The notes under the pieces: generated by a model
Told to the model about the DNA's origin: nothing
What the model saw: only the letters and a program-made list of their open reading frames with translations
Databases searched by the model: none
Shown: in pieces, positions 33,734 to 43,065 of the stretch
Layout of the letters: every line of letters begins with the position of its first letter
How positions within the stretch are numbered: the stretch's first letter is position 1
Position numbers and translations under genes: made by a program
Source of the DNA: Aquincolibacterium sp964606385
Lineage (GTDB): Bacteria > Omnitrophota > Omnitrophia > Omnitrophales > Aquincolibacteriaceae
Length of the DNA stretch: 52,428 nt
Reading direction: 5' to 3'
Assembly: GCA_964606385.1 (NCBI GenBank)
Contig: CAZSFZ010000015.1
Span: forward strand, 1 to 52,428

Positions 33734-36080
33734 ACGCAATAGTACAACGATTGAATTTGGGACCAAAGCGGAAACTCTCGAACGTCTTCAAGGGGTTTTG
33801 AGCAGCGCCATCATTCTTCCGCAAGCACGCTTCACGGTGTCTGATTGGCAATCGGATCGGAATGGATGCCTCAAGAGAATCTCGGCGGCCATGCCCTCCG
33901 AGTGCGACAAGGTGATTGTTCGTTCATCTGCGATCAATGAAGACAGCGCAGCCGCATCCCAAGCCGGCCGTTATCAATCGTTTCCCGCCGTAGTGCTGGC
34001 GGACCCGAGAGCTCTCGTAAAAGCTATTGAGGCAACCATTGCCTCCTACGGTCCCGATCCCCGTCCGGAGCATCAGGTTTTTATCCAGCCTTTTCTGAAA
34101 GATTTTTTGCTGAGCGGCGTTGCGTTCACCCGTGACCTCGACACGGGCGGGCCGTATTTTTGCATCAATTACGATGATGCTACCCAAAGCTCCCAAAGTG
34201 TGACTGCCGGGAAGTCGGGACATTTGAAGACCTATGTCCAATTCAAGGATTATCCGTCGCCGGACTCTAGATTTTCAGATTTGATCAAGGTTCTGAGGGA
34301 TATCGAGGCCTGTTTGCAATGTGATTCACTTGACGTGGAATTCGCCTTGGGCCGGAACGGCGAGGTTTTTATTTGGCAGGTACGTCCTCTCGCGATGAAA
34401 GAGCGGTGGGGGGAATCCAAGGAAGTCCCTCTCTACCTTCAAAAGATCCACAAGAAAATTTTGAAGCTGAGCGACCGACATCCTTATCTGTTCGGGAACC
34501 GGACGATTCTTGGAGTAATGCCGGATTGGAACCCCGCAGAAATGATCGGCGTGAAACCGCGTCCTTTGGCGCTCTCACTCTACAAGCAACTGATCACGGA
34601 CCGGACTTGGGCCTACCAGCGGGATAATTACGGCTATAAAAATCTTCGGTCCTATCCGTTGATGGTATCGCTTGTCGGACATCCGTACATTGATGTTCGC
34701 GTCAGTGTGAACTCATTCGTTCCCAAGGGTGTGCCCGATGCCCTCACGGAACGTCTGGTGAACTACTATCTGACCCAGCTGGAGGAGAATCCTGCCAGTC
34801 ATGACAAGATCGAGTTTGACATTATTTTTTCATGCTATTTTTTCGGTATCGATGCAAAACTTGAAAAGCTCCTGGATTTCGGATTTCAGAAGGCTGAGAT
34901 CCAATTGCTGAAAAATGAGCTTCGTAATCTCACGAACAGTGTTATTAAGCCTGAAGGCGGTGTTTTTTCAGCGGATTTGGCGCGCATTGAGAATTTGCGG
35001 GAGCGACAAGGAAAAGTTCTTGGATCGGACTTGCCCTTGCTCGACAAAATCTATTGGCTCTGTGAAGATTGCTGTCGCTATGGAACACTTCCATTCGCCG
35101 GTCTAGCACGGGCCGGTTTCATCGCGGTTCAAATATTGCGCTCTCTTGTGGATGTCGGGTTCTTGACCCGTAATGAGTATGCGGCTTTTATGTCCTCCCT
35201 TAATACAGTCGCGAAGCAGATGTCGCGGGATCATGCCACGCTCAGCAAACACGACTTTCTCAAGATCTATGGCCATCTTCGCCCCGGGACTTACGACATC
35301 CTCTCGCTCCGCTACGACACCGGCTACGACCTGTATTTCAGTCATGGATCGTTGCCCTTCAAGAAAGAGACGCCTTTCGATCTTTCCGGCTCCAGGCTCA
35401 AAGAGCTCGGGAGGCTGCTTCACAAGGAAGGCTGGACAGTCGGACCCGAAGATCTAATCGGGTTCCTGAGAGCCGCGATCGAGGGCAGGGAATTTTCAAA
35501 GTTCATTTTTACGAAAAGCGTGAGTGAGGTGATCGAACTTATCGCGGGGCTGTGCGAACGCTACGGCATCAGCAGGCAGGAGGCCTCCTACCTTGATATC
35601 CGAACTCTGCTTGGATTATACGCAACTGTCGATCACCGTGACCTCGAAAGCATTTTACGCGAGGAGATCAGCAGGAATCGGATTTTTTATGAAGCCACAA
35701 AGCTCATCAAAATGCCGCCGCTGGTTCTTCAAGCGGATGATATCTACCAATTCGAGCTGATGGACGATGCCCCTAATTACATTACCCTGGACCGTTGCCG
35801 CGCGGAGACGGTGAAAGAAGAGGACCTGCTCTCGGTCCCCCTAAAGGGCAAGATCATCTGTCTTCGTTGCGCGGATCCCGGATATGATTGGATTTTTTCA
35901 AAGGAGATTGCCGGTTTGATCACGCAGTACGGCGGAGCCAACTCCCACATGGCGATCCGGTCAGCGGAATTGAAGATCCCGGCTGTCATCGGCGCCGGAG
36001 AAAAAAAATATTTACAGTGGGCGCAGGCAGAAGCGCTCGAGATCGACTGCGCCAACAAGATCGTCCGGAGGATCCGATGA
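33723..36080 (+). CDS. PEP-synthase-like kinase, probable L-glutamine kinase (Cj1418-like)
   Basis: This 785-residue protein has an N-terminal ATP-grasp PPDK domain (VIVRSSAINEDSAAASQAGR near 65-84; VEFALGRNGEVFIWQVRPL near 210-228). A long middle region follows, then a C-terminal phosphohistidine swivel domain with YGGANSHMAIRSAEL, where the phosphate-carrying His is about residue 742. It lacks the PEP/pyruvate barrel of PEP synthase. This is the layout and length of Campylobacter Cj1418, which phosphorylates the amide nitrogen of glutamine as the first step to capsular phosphoramidate. The two next genes match Cj1417 and Cj1416 types in the same order. GGAGG precedes ATG 33723. A rifampicin-phosphotransferase-like role is the main alternative. 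Confidence 0.78.
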   Translation: MLNRRNSTTIEFGTKAETLERLQGVLSSAIILPQARFTVSDWQSDRNGCLKRISAAMPSECDKVIVRSSAINEDSAAASQAGRYQSFPAVVLADPRALVKAIEATIASYGPDPRPEHQVFIQPFLKDFLLSGVAFTRDLDTGGPYFCINYDDATQSSQSVTAGKSGHLKTYVQFKDYPSPDSRFSDLIKVLRDIEACLQCDSLDVEFALGRNGEVFIWQVRPLAMKERWGESKEVPLYLQKIHKKILKLSDRHPYLFGNRTILGVMPDWNPAEMIGVKPRPLALSLYKQLITDRTWAYQRDNYGYKNLRSYPLMVSLVGHPYIDVRVSVNSFVPKGVPDALTERLVNYYLTQLEENPASHDKIEFDIIFSCYFFGIDAKLEKLLDFGFQKAEIQLLKNELRNLTNSVIKPEGGVFSADLARIENLRERQGKVLGSDLPLLDKIYWLCEDCCRYGTLPFAGLARAGFIAVQILRSLVDVGFLTRNEYAAFMSSLNTVAKQMSRDHATLSKHDFLKIYGHLRPGTYDILSLRYDTGYDLYFSHGSLPFKKETPFDLSGSRLKELGRLLHKEGWTVGPEDLIGFLRAAIEGREFSKFIFTKSVSEVIELIAGLCERYGISRQEASYLDIRTLLGLYATVDHRDLESILREEISRNRIFYEATKLIKMPPLVLQADDIYQFELMDDAPNYITLDRCRAETVKEEDLLSVPLKGKIICLRCADPGYDWIFSKEIAGLITQYGGANSHMAIRSAELKIPAVIGAGEKKYLQWAQAEALEIDCANKIVRRIR

Positions 36081-36709
36081 TTAAAAAGGTTCTCGTAACC
36101 CAGCGCCTTGAACTGGTTCCAGTCTACAAAGAAGAACGGGAAATGCTCGACGCATCCTGGTTCGCCTTCCTGAGCCGCTGCGGATTACTCCCGATCCCTG
36201 TTTCTCACCGTATTGCTCCAAAGGATTACCTTAAAGCACTCACCCCGGACGGGATCGTTCTGACAGGGGGCAATGACCTGTCAGTTTTTGATCTATCCAA
36301 CGAACTCAACAAAAAAAGGGACACCTTTGAAACCGAATTAGTTTCTCTCGCGTTGTCCCATGGGATCCCGATCCTAGGGGTCTGTCGAGGAATGCAATTG
36401 CTCTGCCAACTCGCCGGCGGGCGGTTGGAACGTCGGCCCGGTCACGTTGCGCAAACGCATTCCATTTCGATCTCCGCCGATGCCCGATTCCTCACGGCGG
36501 GTCCACGGTCCGTCAACTCCTATCATAATTTTTGCGTACTTGATGCAGGCGCGCAGTTCAAGGAGCTTGCACGCGCTCAAGACGGAGTCCTAGAAGCCAT
36601 GGAAGATTCAAAAAAAGCTCTTCTGGCTATCATGTGGCATCCGGAACGGAATCAACCATACGCGGAAACGGACATCAACGATTTTAAACGCTTTTTTGGC
36701 TCCCATTAA
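36077..36709 (+). CDS. Class I GATase-fold hydrolase, probable gamma-glutamyl-CDP-amidate hydrolase (Cj1417-like)
   Basis: This 210-residue peptidase C26/PuuD-type protein has GVCRGMQ with nucleophile Cys103 and MWHPER with His188 and Glu190. VLTGGNDLS gives the oxyanion strand. In the phosphoramidate route Cj1417 removes glutamate from CDP-L-glutamine to release cytidine diphosphoramidate. The gene overlaps the kinase by ATGA and stands just before a cytidylyltransferase. This is the Cj1418-1417-1416 order. By sequence alone a gamma-glutamyl hydrolase for another amide is possible. Confidence 0.8.
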   Translation: MIKKVLVTQRLELVPVYKEEREMLDASWFAFLSRCGLLPIPVSHRIAPKDYLKALTPDGIVLTGGNDLSVFDLSNELNKKRDTFETELVSLALSHGIPILGVCRGMQLLCQLAGGRLERRPGHVAQTHSISISADARFLTAGPRSVNSYHNFCVLDAGAQFKELARAQDGVLEAMEDSKKALLAIMWHPERNQPYAETDINDFKRFFGSH

Positions 36710-36737
36710 TGGCTCAAAAACTAGAGAGGATTTTTGG

Positions 36738-37469
36738 ATGAAAGCGATCATTTTAGCAGCGGGGGAAGGACGGCGCCTGCGACCATTGACGGAGGACCGT
36801 CCGAAGTGCATGGTGTCCTATCGTGGCAAGCCCATTCTCGATTACCAATTGGAACTCTTTCAGCAGTGCGGGGTCTCCGATATCGTCGTCATTAAGGGTT
36901 ATAAGGCGGAAAGTGTGAACCGACCTTTTGCAGCAACCGTGCTGAACCCGGCATACGATACGACCAACATGGTCTATACTTTTTTTTGCGCCAGAGAGCA
37001 TTTTCGCGATGATATCGTTGTGAGCTACGGGGACATCATTTACGGTCCCGAGATCCTCAAGGCGGTCTTGAGCGATCCTGGGGATATATCCGTCGCGGTC
37101 TCGATGAATTGGAAAGAGTTGTGGCAGAAACGGATGCCGGATCCGTTGGCCGATGCGGAAACCATGAAGATGGATGCCGGCGGGTTTATCATGGAACTTG
37201 GAAAAAAACCGTCCGGTTATCACGAGATCCAAGGCCAATACATGGGCCTTTTCAAGATCCGCTCCCAAATGCTGCGTCGCGTCATGGCTTTTTATGACGG
37301 CCTTGACCGGCAGGGGAAATATGACGGTCAACCTTTCGAGAAGATGTATATGACCAGCTTCCTCCAAGAGCTCATTAATAACCGTTTTTCAGTCAAGGCC
37401 GTTCCGGTATGGGGCGAATGGTTGGAGATCGACCGGGCTGAAGACCTGAATGTGGAAGTTTCCATCTGA
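36738..37469 (+). CDS. LicC-like nucleotidyltransferase, probable phosphoglutamine cytidylyltransferase (Cj1416-like)
   Basis: This 243-residue nucleotidyltransferase starts MKAIILAAGEGRRLRPLTED and has RPKCMVSYRGKPILDYQ as the signature Lys region, then VSYGDIIYG as the metal-binding Asp strand and GEWLEIDRAEDL at the end. The closest known types are LicC-like phosphocholine cytidylyltransferases. Its place after the glutamine-kinase-like and hydrolase genes suggests CTP:phosphoglutamine cytidylyltransferase (Cj1416). AGAGAGGA precedes the ATG at 36738. No choline kinase is near, which argues against phosphocholine. Confidence 0.8.
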   Translation: MKAIILAAGEGRRLRPLTEDRPKCMVSYRGKPILDYQLELFQQCGVSDIVVIKGYKAESVNRPFAATVLNPAYDTTNMVYTFFCAREHFRDDIVVSYGDIIYGPEILKAVLSDPGDISVAVSMNWKELWQKRMPDPLADAETMKMDAGGFIMELGKKPSGYHEIQGQYMGLFKIRSQMLRRVMAFYDGLDRQGKYDGQPFEKMYMTSFLQELINNRFSVKAVPVWGEWLEIDRAEDLNVEVSI

Positions 37470-37476
37470 TCCTCGC

Positions 37477-39387
37477 ATGAAGATTGCCATTGTCTCAGAC
37501 CGGTTTCAATACGAATCGCTTCTGAAATCCCCGGGCCGGCGGGATTTTTTTGTCATTTGCGACAATCCCCAATTTGAGGACCGGCTTCGGGCGGATGGCA
37601 TTCGTTACGCGATGATTACCGAATATGACATCCGCGACCTTTGGCCGGAGATTAACCGGTGGGGATGTGAAGTCGCCTGCGAAGCGATCCGGACCGGTCA
37701 GGAAAAATCGGTTTTTCGGAGCGTGGACATGGCATCGGTGATCTTCCACCACTTTTCCAGGACCCTCGTTCATATCCGGAAGAACCACGCCTTTGCGGAA
37801 CTCGTCCTTAATAAGTACCATCCTGAAGTTCTATGGATTCCGGATCAGACTTGTTCGGTTTCCTATCCGGATTTTTCCGGTAATTATTTTTTCCGATATT
37901 TTTTGGAGAAAATTGCAATTGATCGCGGTATCGGGATCGAACGGGTATTTGCTCGCTCCGCAGCAAAAACTCCATACCTGGAGGACCGGCGGCCTTTTTT
38001 TGAGAAATTACGGAGGAGCATCCTTCAACTACTTAAAAGAGTTTTGGGGTCTTTTCTGGGGCCGAGACCCTGCCAGAAGGACCAGGGTGCTATCCTGGCC
38101 TGCGGAGGATTGAATCATTTATCGTCCCTAATCATTGAGTTAAATGGCCGCGGAGAACGAATCGCTCTTTTTTCTGATCTCTTTCAGGGTCCCTGGGCGC
38201 GTTTCGCGGAAGCTTGTAAGATTCCGTATTTTCAGAAGGCGCATTTTTCGAAAAGGCCCAACGACGCTGGAGGTGGATGGGTCCGTAGTCGCAAGCAGGA
38301 GCTCCTGACGGTCCTGAAGCTGTTGAGCGAGCGGCATTTGCTCCGGTCTGGGCAGTATGATTTTTTCGGGGCTATTTCCGATCTTGTTTTCAGTCGTATG
38401 GACGCGTACCTCAGTCATCTGGCGAGGCGGTATATATTTTTAGAAAGATTGTTCGACGAATTGGAGCCCCGGGCGTGCCTGGCCCATGACGATTTCTCTC
38501 TTTCTAATGGTTTTATGGCTGCGTTTGCTCGTCTGCGAGGAGTTCCGGTTTTCTGCGTTTCCCACGCAACGCTTGCGTTGGATTTTGAAGTGCCGCAGGA
38601 TAAGCGCGCTTTCTGTCAATCGATTACCTTCGTGAATTCCGAATTTGAGAAGAGTGTTTATGAGAAAAGGGGATGGGTCGGAGGGGACTTTATACGCGTG
38701 AGCGGAGTTCCTCGCTATGACCGGTTGCTGCCTGTCGCAGTGGCTAGACGCATGGTTTCGATTCCGATGCCTCCCGTTAAGATACTCTATTGCGCCACCG
38801 GTCTTTGGAAGCATTCCCCGGATCAAAGGGGGTTTCTCGGTAGCGATGTAAATCTTTACCAGCAGACCCAGAGGCCCGCTTTTCAATGCATGATCCAAGG
38901 CCTGCGGGGTCTCCCCGTGGAGTTGATCGTCAAACCCCACAGTCATGTTGCAGAACCGCTTTGGAACGAAGAAGTGAAAAAACAAGGCCCGTTGGATTTT
39001 AAGGTTCGGGTGCTGCCCCACAGCGCGGATATTTTTGATCTCTATCGTGAAAGCCACGTCATGCTCATCTCGTATTGGTCAACGGCGTTGCTCGAGGCCG
39101 CGATGATTGGGCTTCCTACCATCTTTATTGATCCGTTCCCACCGTACAGCCGTTCGCTTTACAAGTTTTCGGAAAATGGGTTCTGTAGCATCGTTAAAAC
39201 CCCGGTCGAATTGCGCGAACGCCTCCAGCGATTACAAAAAGACGGAGCCGCCAGCTTTGAAATGCCGACGGCCGAAAAAAGGGAATATTACCTTGGGGTT
39301 CAGACCCCGGGGAGCACGCGCAGTGTTGCTGATGAAATCATTCAACGGATGAAGTCCTCACCGATGAGACGCGTCACCCATGAGTAA
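37477..39387 (+). CDS. Large GT-B-like transferase of capsule type
   Basis: This protein of about 636 residues lacks a signal peptide. The C-terminal half has GT-B/CDP-glycerol-transferase-like motifs: VELIVKPHSH, VRVLPHSADIFDLYRES and ISYWSTALLEAAMIGLPTIFID, which resemble capsule polysaccharide and CDP-glycerol glycerophosphotransferase enzymes. The N-terminal half is poorly known. It follows the cytidylyltransferase-like gene by 7 bases. It could transfer the CMP-legionaminic acid, or could be the phosphoramidate transferase, since the Campylobacter transferases Cj1421/Cj1422 are of similar size. The ATG at 37477 is favoured over 37450, which lies inside the previous gene. Confidence 0.65.
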   Translation: MKIAIVSDRFQYESLLKSPGRRDFFVICDNPQFEDRLRADGIRYAMITEYDIRDLWPEINRWGCEVACEAIRTGQEKSVFRSVDMASVIFHHFSRTLVHIRKNHAFAELVLNKYHPEVLWIPDQTCSVSYPDFSGNYFFRYFLEKIAIDRGIGIERVFARSAAKTPYLEDRRPFFEKLRRSILQLLKRVLGSFLGPRPCQKDQGAILACGGLNHLSSLIIELNGRGERIALFSDLFQGPWARFAEACKIPYFQKAHFSKRPNDAGGGWVRSRKQELLTVLKLLSERHLLRSGQYDFFGAISDLVFSRMDAYLSHLARRYIFLERLFDELEPRACLAHDDFSLSNGFMAAFARLRGVPVFCVSHATLALDFEVPQDKRAFCQSITFVNSEFEKSVYEKRGWVGGDFIRVSGVPRYDRLLPVAVARRMVSIPMPPVKILYCATGLWKHSPDQRGFLGSDVNLYQQTQRPAFQCMIQGLRGLPVELIVKPHSHVAEPLWNEEVKKQGPLDFKVRVLPHSADIFDLYRESHVMLISYWSTALLEAAMIGLPTIFIDPFPPYSRSLYKFSENGFCSIVKTPVELRERLQRLQKDGAASFEMPTAEKREYYLGVQTPGSTRSVADEIIQRMKSSPMRRVTHE

Positions 39388-40936
39388 CAAACGAATCATT
39401 CTGGGCCAGTTAACTTCCTATTCATCCGCCGTCATTTTTGCGCAGCTGGTTACCATGGTCACAGGGATACTTTCGCGTAACTATCTGGGGCCGGCACAAA
39501 TGGGTATTTGGGCAACGCTCCAGCTGATTCTCACATACTCAAGCTATTCCGCGTTGGGGACTTCCGCCGGGATCGCCAGACAGGTGCCATTCCATCTTGG
39601 TAAAAAGGAGGAAGACAAAGCCGCCGAGATCAAAAATCTTGTTTTCACCTATCAAACTTCTCTGGCTTTCATCACATCAGTCGGCATGCTGCTATTTGCG
39701 GCTTTCTTTCGGGAAAAGCTGGATCCGTCACTATTTTGGGGTCTCATTGCAGCCAGTGCGTTGCTCATACTTCAAAGGATCAACGGTATCCAGATATCGG
39801 TCCTTCGGGCTTATAAGAAGTTCGACGTTGCAAGCCGGCTCACCTTTTGGTCCGCGGTCGTTAATTTGCTTTTAGTTGCGCTGTTGGCCCCTACCTTGCA
39901 ATTTATGGGGTTTGTGATCGCGATGATCTTCAGCTTTGTGTTTAACATCTTATATTGTTCACATTACTTCAATTTCGGTTTCAGGATCCTATGGAATCCT
40001 GAACTTAAAAAAATCCTTGCGTTCGCATTCCCGCTGATGGCGTTTGGTTTTGCCGAATCTTTTTTTAAAACTCTGGATAAACTTGTGATTGTAAAACTAC
40101 TTGGTTTTCAGGAGTTGGGGTACTACACGGTCGCGATTATGTTCTCGACTTTTCTTTCTCAGATCCCAAACTCGTTTGGCATTGTCATGATCCCGCACTT
40201 TGAAGAAAAGTATGGCAAGAACGAAAACGCTCAAGATATTTTGCCCTATCTTGAAAAATCCTTAAGCGGTATTTCGTATGCGATGATGGTCCTTGTGGGG
40301 ATGGCCTGGATCGCGACTCCTTTTTTGGTCGCGGCGCTTATGCCGGAATACATTAGCGGGATCCTTGCCGCTAAGTATCTTGTGTTGGCAAGCTTTTTTG
40401 TGGCGCTTACCATGCCCTACTCAACGGTCATTGTGACTCTTCGAAAGCAGCTTTTTTTAATACCGTTGATCGGCGTGGTTTTGATTGTTTCGGGCGTTAT
40501 TAATGTCGGGATGATTTTGCTTGGCCTCGGAATCAGCGGGGTCGCTGCTGGGATGATCCTGAGTTTCTTCTTTTACTTTCTGTGCTTTCATTTGTTAACA
40601 AACTATCTTTTTGTGAAAGCTGGAGTGAAAGAGTTATCTTCTGCCGCACTATTGCTTCGGTTCGGATATCTCTTTCTTGCGCTGACGTTCCTTGATCATT
40701 TGCCGCAAGCTTCGTCGGAGGTTTTAGGGCTTGTTCTACGCATGCTTTTGTTTTTTGTTTTCATGACCCCCGTCATGATCTCACTTCAAAGGGGTTATAA
40801 AATCTTTTCCTTTATGGGAAAGTGGATACCGTGGGGTGGTTCAAAGGACGGCTATAAAAAGTCCCCCAAAGATCTTTCAGCTAGTGATGTGTTTCTGGAA
40901 GCAGATGCCGAAAATGAAAGTTCGAACATCTTATAA
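39380..40936 (+). CDS. wzx: Wzx-type polysaccharide flippase
   Basis: This 518-residue protein has about a dozen hydrophobic helices and the polysaccharide-transporter (MATE/MOP) N-terminus: YLGPAQMGIWATLQLI and FKTLDKLVIVKLLGFQELGYYTVA, both typical of flippases. It should move lipid-linked glycan repeat units to the periplasmic side. The C-terminus carries an extra charged tail of about 40 residues. It overlaps the preceding transferase gene by 8 bases. No Wzy is certain; the ligase-like protein at 49952 has the same family fold. Confidence 0.88.
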   Translation: MSNKRIILGQLTSYSSAVIFAQLVTMVTGILSRNYLGPAQMGIWATLQLILTYSSYSALGTSAGIARQVPFHLGKKEEDKAAEIKNLVFTYQTSLAFITSVGMLLFAAFFREKLDPSLFWGLIAASALLILQRINGIQISVLRAYKKFDVASRLTFWSAVVNLLLVALLAPTLQFMGFVIAMIFSFVFNILYCSHYFNFGFRILWNPELKKILAFAFPLMAFGFAESFFKTLDKLVIVKLLGFQELGYYTVAIMFSTFLSQIPNSFGIVMIPHFEEKYGKNENAQDILPYLEKSLSGISYAMMVLVGMAWIATPFLVAALMPEYISGILAAKYLVLASFFVALTMPYSTVIVTLRKQLFLIPLIGVVLIVSGVINVGMILLGLGISGVAAGMILSFFFYFLCFHLLTNYLFVKAGVKELSSAALLLRFGYLFLALTFLDHLPQASSEVLGLVLRMLLFFVFMTPVMISLQRGYKIFSFMGKWIPWGGSKDGYKKSPKDLSASDVFLEADAENESSNIL

Positions 40937-40949
40937 AAATGGAGATTTT

Positions 40950-41933
40950 ATGGCTAAAAAAGCATTAATCACGGGCATTACAGGACAAGATGGTTCGTAC
41001 TTGGCGGAGTTTTTGCTGTCCAACGGATACAACGTGCACGGCATCGTACGACGTGTGGCATTGGAGGACCCGACGCACCGGACCTGGAGAATCAACCCTA
41101 TTCGGGATAAGGTAAAACTTCATTCGGCTTCGCTGGAAAGTTATGCCAGCGTTTTTAATGTGATCGAGAAGATTCAGCCAGATGAGTGCTACCATCTTGC
41201 CGCGCAAAGCTTTGTCAGTATTTCTTTTGAAGACGAGTTTTCGACCATGAATACGAATATTGGTGGGACGCATTCGCTTCTTTCGGCGATCAAGGAGAGA
41301 GCGCCCAAGTGCCGGTTCTACTTTGCAGGTTCCAGCGAAATGTTCGGTGTGGCGCCTCAGAGCCCACAGAACGAGAATACGCCTCTTTTTCCGAGATCCT
41401 CGTACGGTATTTCAAAGCTGGCGGGGTTTCATCTAACGAGGAACTATCGCGAGGCCTATGGAATGTTCGCTTGCAGCGGAATTCTTTTTAACCATGAATC
41501 GCCGCGCCGGGGTTTCGAATTTGTGACCCGCAAGATCACGAATGCTGTAGCCCGGATCAAAATGGGGCTCGATAAGGAGCTGTTTCTCGGTAATTTGGAT
41601 GCCAAGCGCGACTGGGGTTTTGCGGGCGATTATGTTCAGGCTATGTGGCTTATGCTCCAGCAGGAAAAACCGGACGATTTTGTCGCTGCGACCGGCGAAA
41701 CGCATACGATCCGGGAATTTCTTGAGCTTGCTTTTGGACGGGCTGGTTTAGAATGGGAGAAATATGTCAAGGTGGACCCGCAGTTTTATCGTCCCGCAGA
41801 GATCTATGAGCTGAAGGGGGACTATTCCAAGGCTAAAAAGGTTCTCGGATGGAAGCCTTCCGTCAGCTTTAAACAGCTTGTTTATATGATGGTCGATGCG
41901 GACCTGCAACGTTACAAGGGGAAAGGCCTTTAA
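40950..41933 (+). CDS. gmd: GDP-mannose 4,6-dehydratase
   Basis: This 327-residue extended SDR has ALITGITGQDGSYLAE at the start, the GIVRR loop that binds NADP, HLAAQSFVSISFE, GSSEMFG, SSYGISK with catalytic Tyr and Lys, and FNHESPRRGFEFVTRK, which is specific to Gmd. It makes GDP-4-keto-6-deoxymannose. No GDP-fucose synthase or Rmd reductase is seen in the window, so the next enzyme (for fucose, rhamnose or perosamine) must be elsewhere. ATG 40950 has GGAGA upstream. The longer frame lies in wzx. Confidence 0.93.
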   Translation: MAKKALITGITGQDGSYLAEFLLSNGYNVHGIVRRVALEDPTHRTWRINPIRDKVKLHSASLESYASVFNVIEKIQPDECYHLAAQSFVSISFEDEFSTMNTNIGGTHSLLSAIKERAPKCRFYFAGSSEMFGVAPQSPQNENTPLFPRSSYGISKLAGFHLTRNYREAYGMFACSGILFNHESPRRGFEFVTRKITNAVARIKMGLDKELFLGNLDAKRDWGFAGDYVQAMWLMLQQEKPDDFVAATGETHTIREFLELAFGRAGLEWEKYVKVDPQFYRPAEIYELKGDYSKAKKVLGWKPSVSFKQLVYMMVDADLQRYKGKGL

Positions 41934-41938
41934 TCTTT

Positions 41939-43024
41939 ATGCCAGTGGTTGGTTTTGATGCGCAGGCTCTCCATGGTAGACAAAGCGGGTTGGGTGTCTA
42001 TGCTCGAAATTTGATAGAGGCTCTTAAGGCGGAAATTCGTGAGCCTTTTTCGCTTCGCGTCTATGCTGGGAATATACCTCAGGACCGCAATGTGAGCACG
42101 TTTGAGCGGCTTCAATGGGAGAACTGGACGTTGCCGAGGCTTGTGCGTGAAGACCGGGTGGATCTATTGCATGTCCCGGCTTTTGCCCCGGCGTTTCGGA
42201 AACCCTGCAAACTTGTGGTGACGGTGCATGATATCGCGGGCAAGCTTTTCCCGAACCAGATCGGAAAACCCAGCGAGTTCTATTGGGGGAATTGGCTGCC
42301 GTTCGTGATCAAGCATGCGGACCGGATCATCGCGGATTCGGAGCATACCAAAAAGGATCTGATCGAGCATTTAAAGATCAAGGAAGCAATCATTCGGGTC
42401 GTTTATCCTTCTGGCCATGAGGCTTTTTCCGCGAGTATCCCGGATGAAGCTGTGCGGGAAATCAAGAAGCGATTTGGGATCAGCAGGCGATATTTCTTAT
42501 TTGTGGGGACCATGGAGCCGAGAAAAAACCTTGGGCGAATCCTCGATGCTTTCAAGAGTTTTCAGATTGACTATCCTGATTTCCAGTTGGTGCTCGCCGG
42601 TTCCAAGGCATTCGCTCATGGGAAATATGTCGAGTTTCTATCAGAAAGGCATTCCCTGCGAACCGGTTCTGTGGTTGCGCCCGGCTTTCTCGAGCGTGAG
42701 GAATTAAATGCCCTTTATTGCGGAGCTGAGGCTCTTGTTTTTCCATCGCTCTATGAAGGTTTTGGGATGCCGATCCTTGAGGCTATGGCTTCAGGATGTC
42801 CCGTTCTGACTTCCAGTTGCACTTCGACGCCGGAGGTGGCTGGGGATGCCGCAATCCTTGTGGATCCGTACACAACGGAAGCTATCGCGGAAGGAATGAA
42901 AAGGTTTGCGTCTTCCAGAGAGCTGCGTTTGGACTTGCGAAACAAAGGCTTTAATCAGATTAAAAAATTCTCATGGAAAAAAACCGCGCGGGAAACGCTC
43001 CGGATCTATGAATCATTATTATGA
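41939..43024 (+). CDS. Family 4 glycosyltransferase
   Basis: This 361-residue GT-B retaining transferase has GLGVYARNL near the start, VTVHDI, RYFLFVGTMEPRKNL before the donor domain, and FPSLYEGFGMPILEAMASGCPV, whose EGFGMPILE supplies the EX7E donor motif. It resembles mannosyltransferases and rhamnosyltransferases of O-antigen clusters. The gap after gmd is 5 bases. A GDP-linked donor fits the adjacent gmd, but this is an inference. Confidence 0.9.
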   Translation: MPVVGFDAQALHGRQSGLGVYARNLIEALKAEIREPFSLRVYAGNIPQDRNVSTFERLQWENWTLPRLVREDRVDLLHVPAFAPAFRKPCKLVVTVHDIAGKLFPNQIGKPSEFYWGNWLPFVIKHADRIIADSEHTKKDLIEHLKIKEAIIRVVYPSGHEAFSASIPDEAVREIKKRFGISRRYFLFVGTMEPRKNLGRILDAFKSFQIDYPDFQLVLAGSKAFAHGKYVEFLSERHSLRTGSVVAPGFLEREELNALYCGAEALVFPSLYEGFGMPILEAMASGCPVLTSSCTSTPEVAGDAAILVDPYTTEAIAEGMKRFASSRELRLDLRNKGFNQIKKFSWKKTARETLRIYESLL

Positions 43025-43065
43025 TTTCAGATGCAGTTGTTCTTCTTAATAGGGTTTGCTAAGCT

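Noticed and set aside
36738..37469. Phosphocholine cytidylyltransferase (LicC) annotation
   Set aside because: No choline kinase, transporter or LicD partner is near; the neighbouring kinase and hydrolase fit the phosphoramidate route better.
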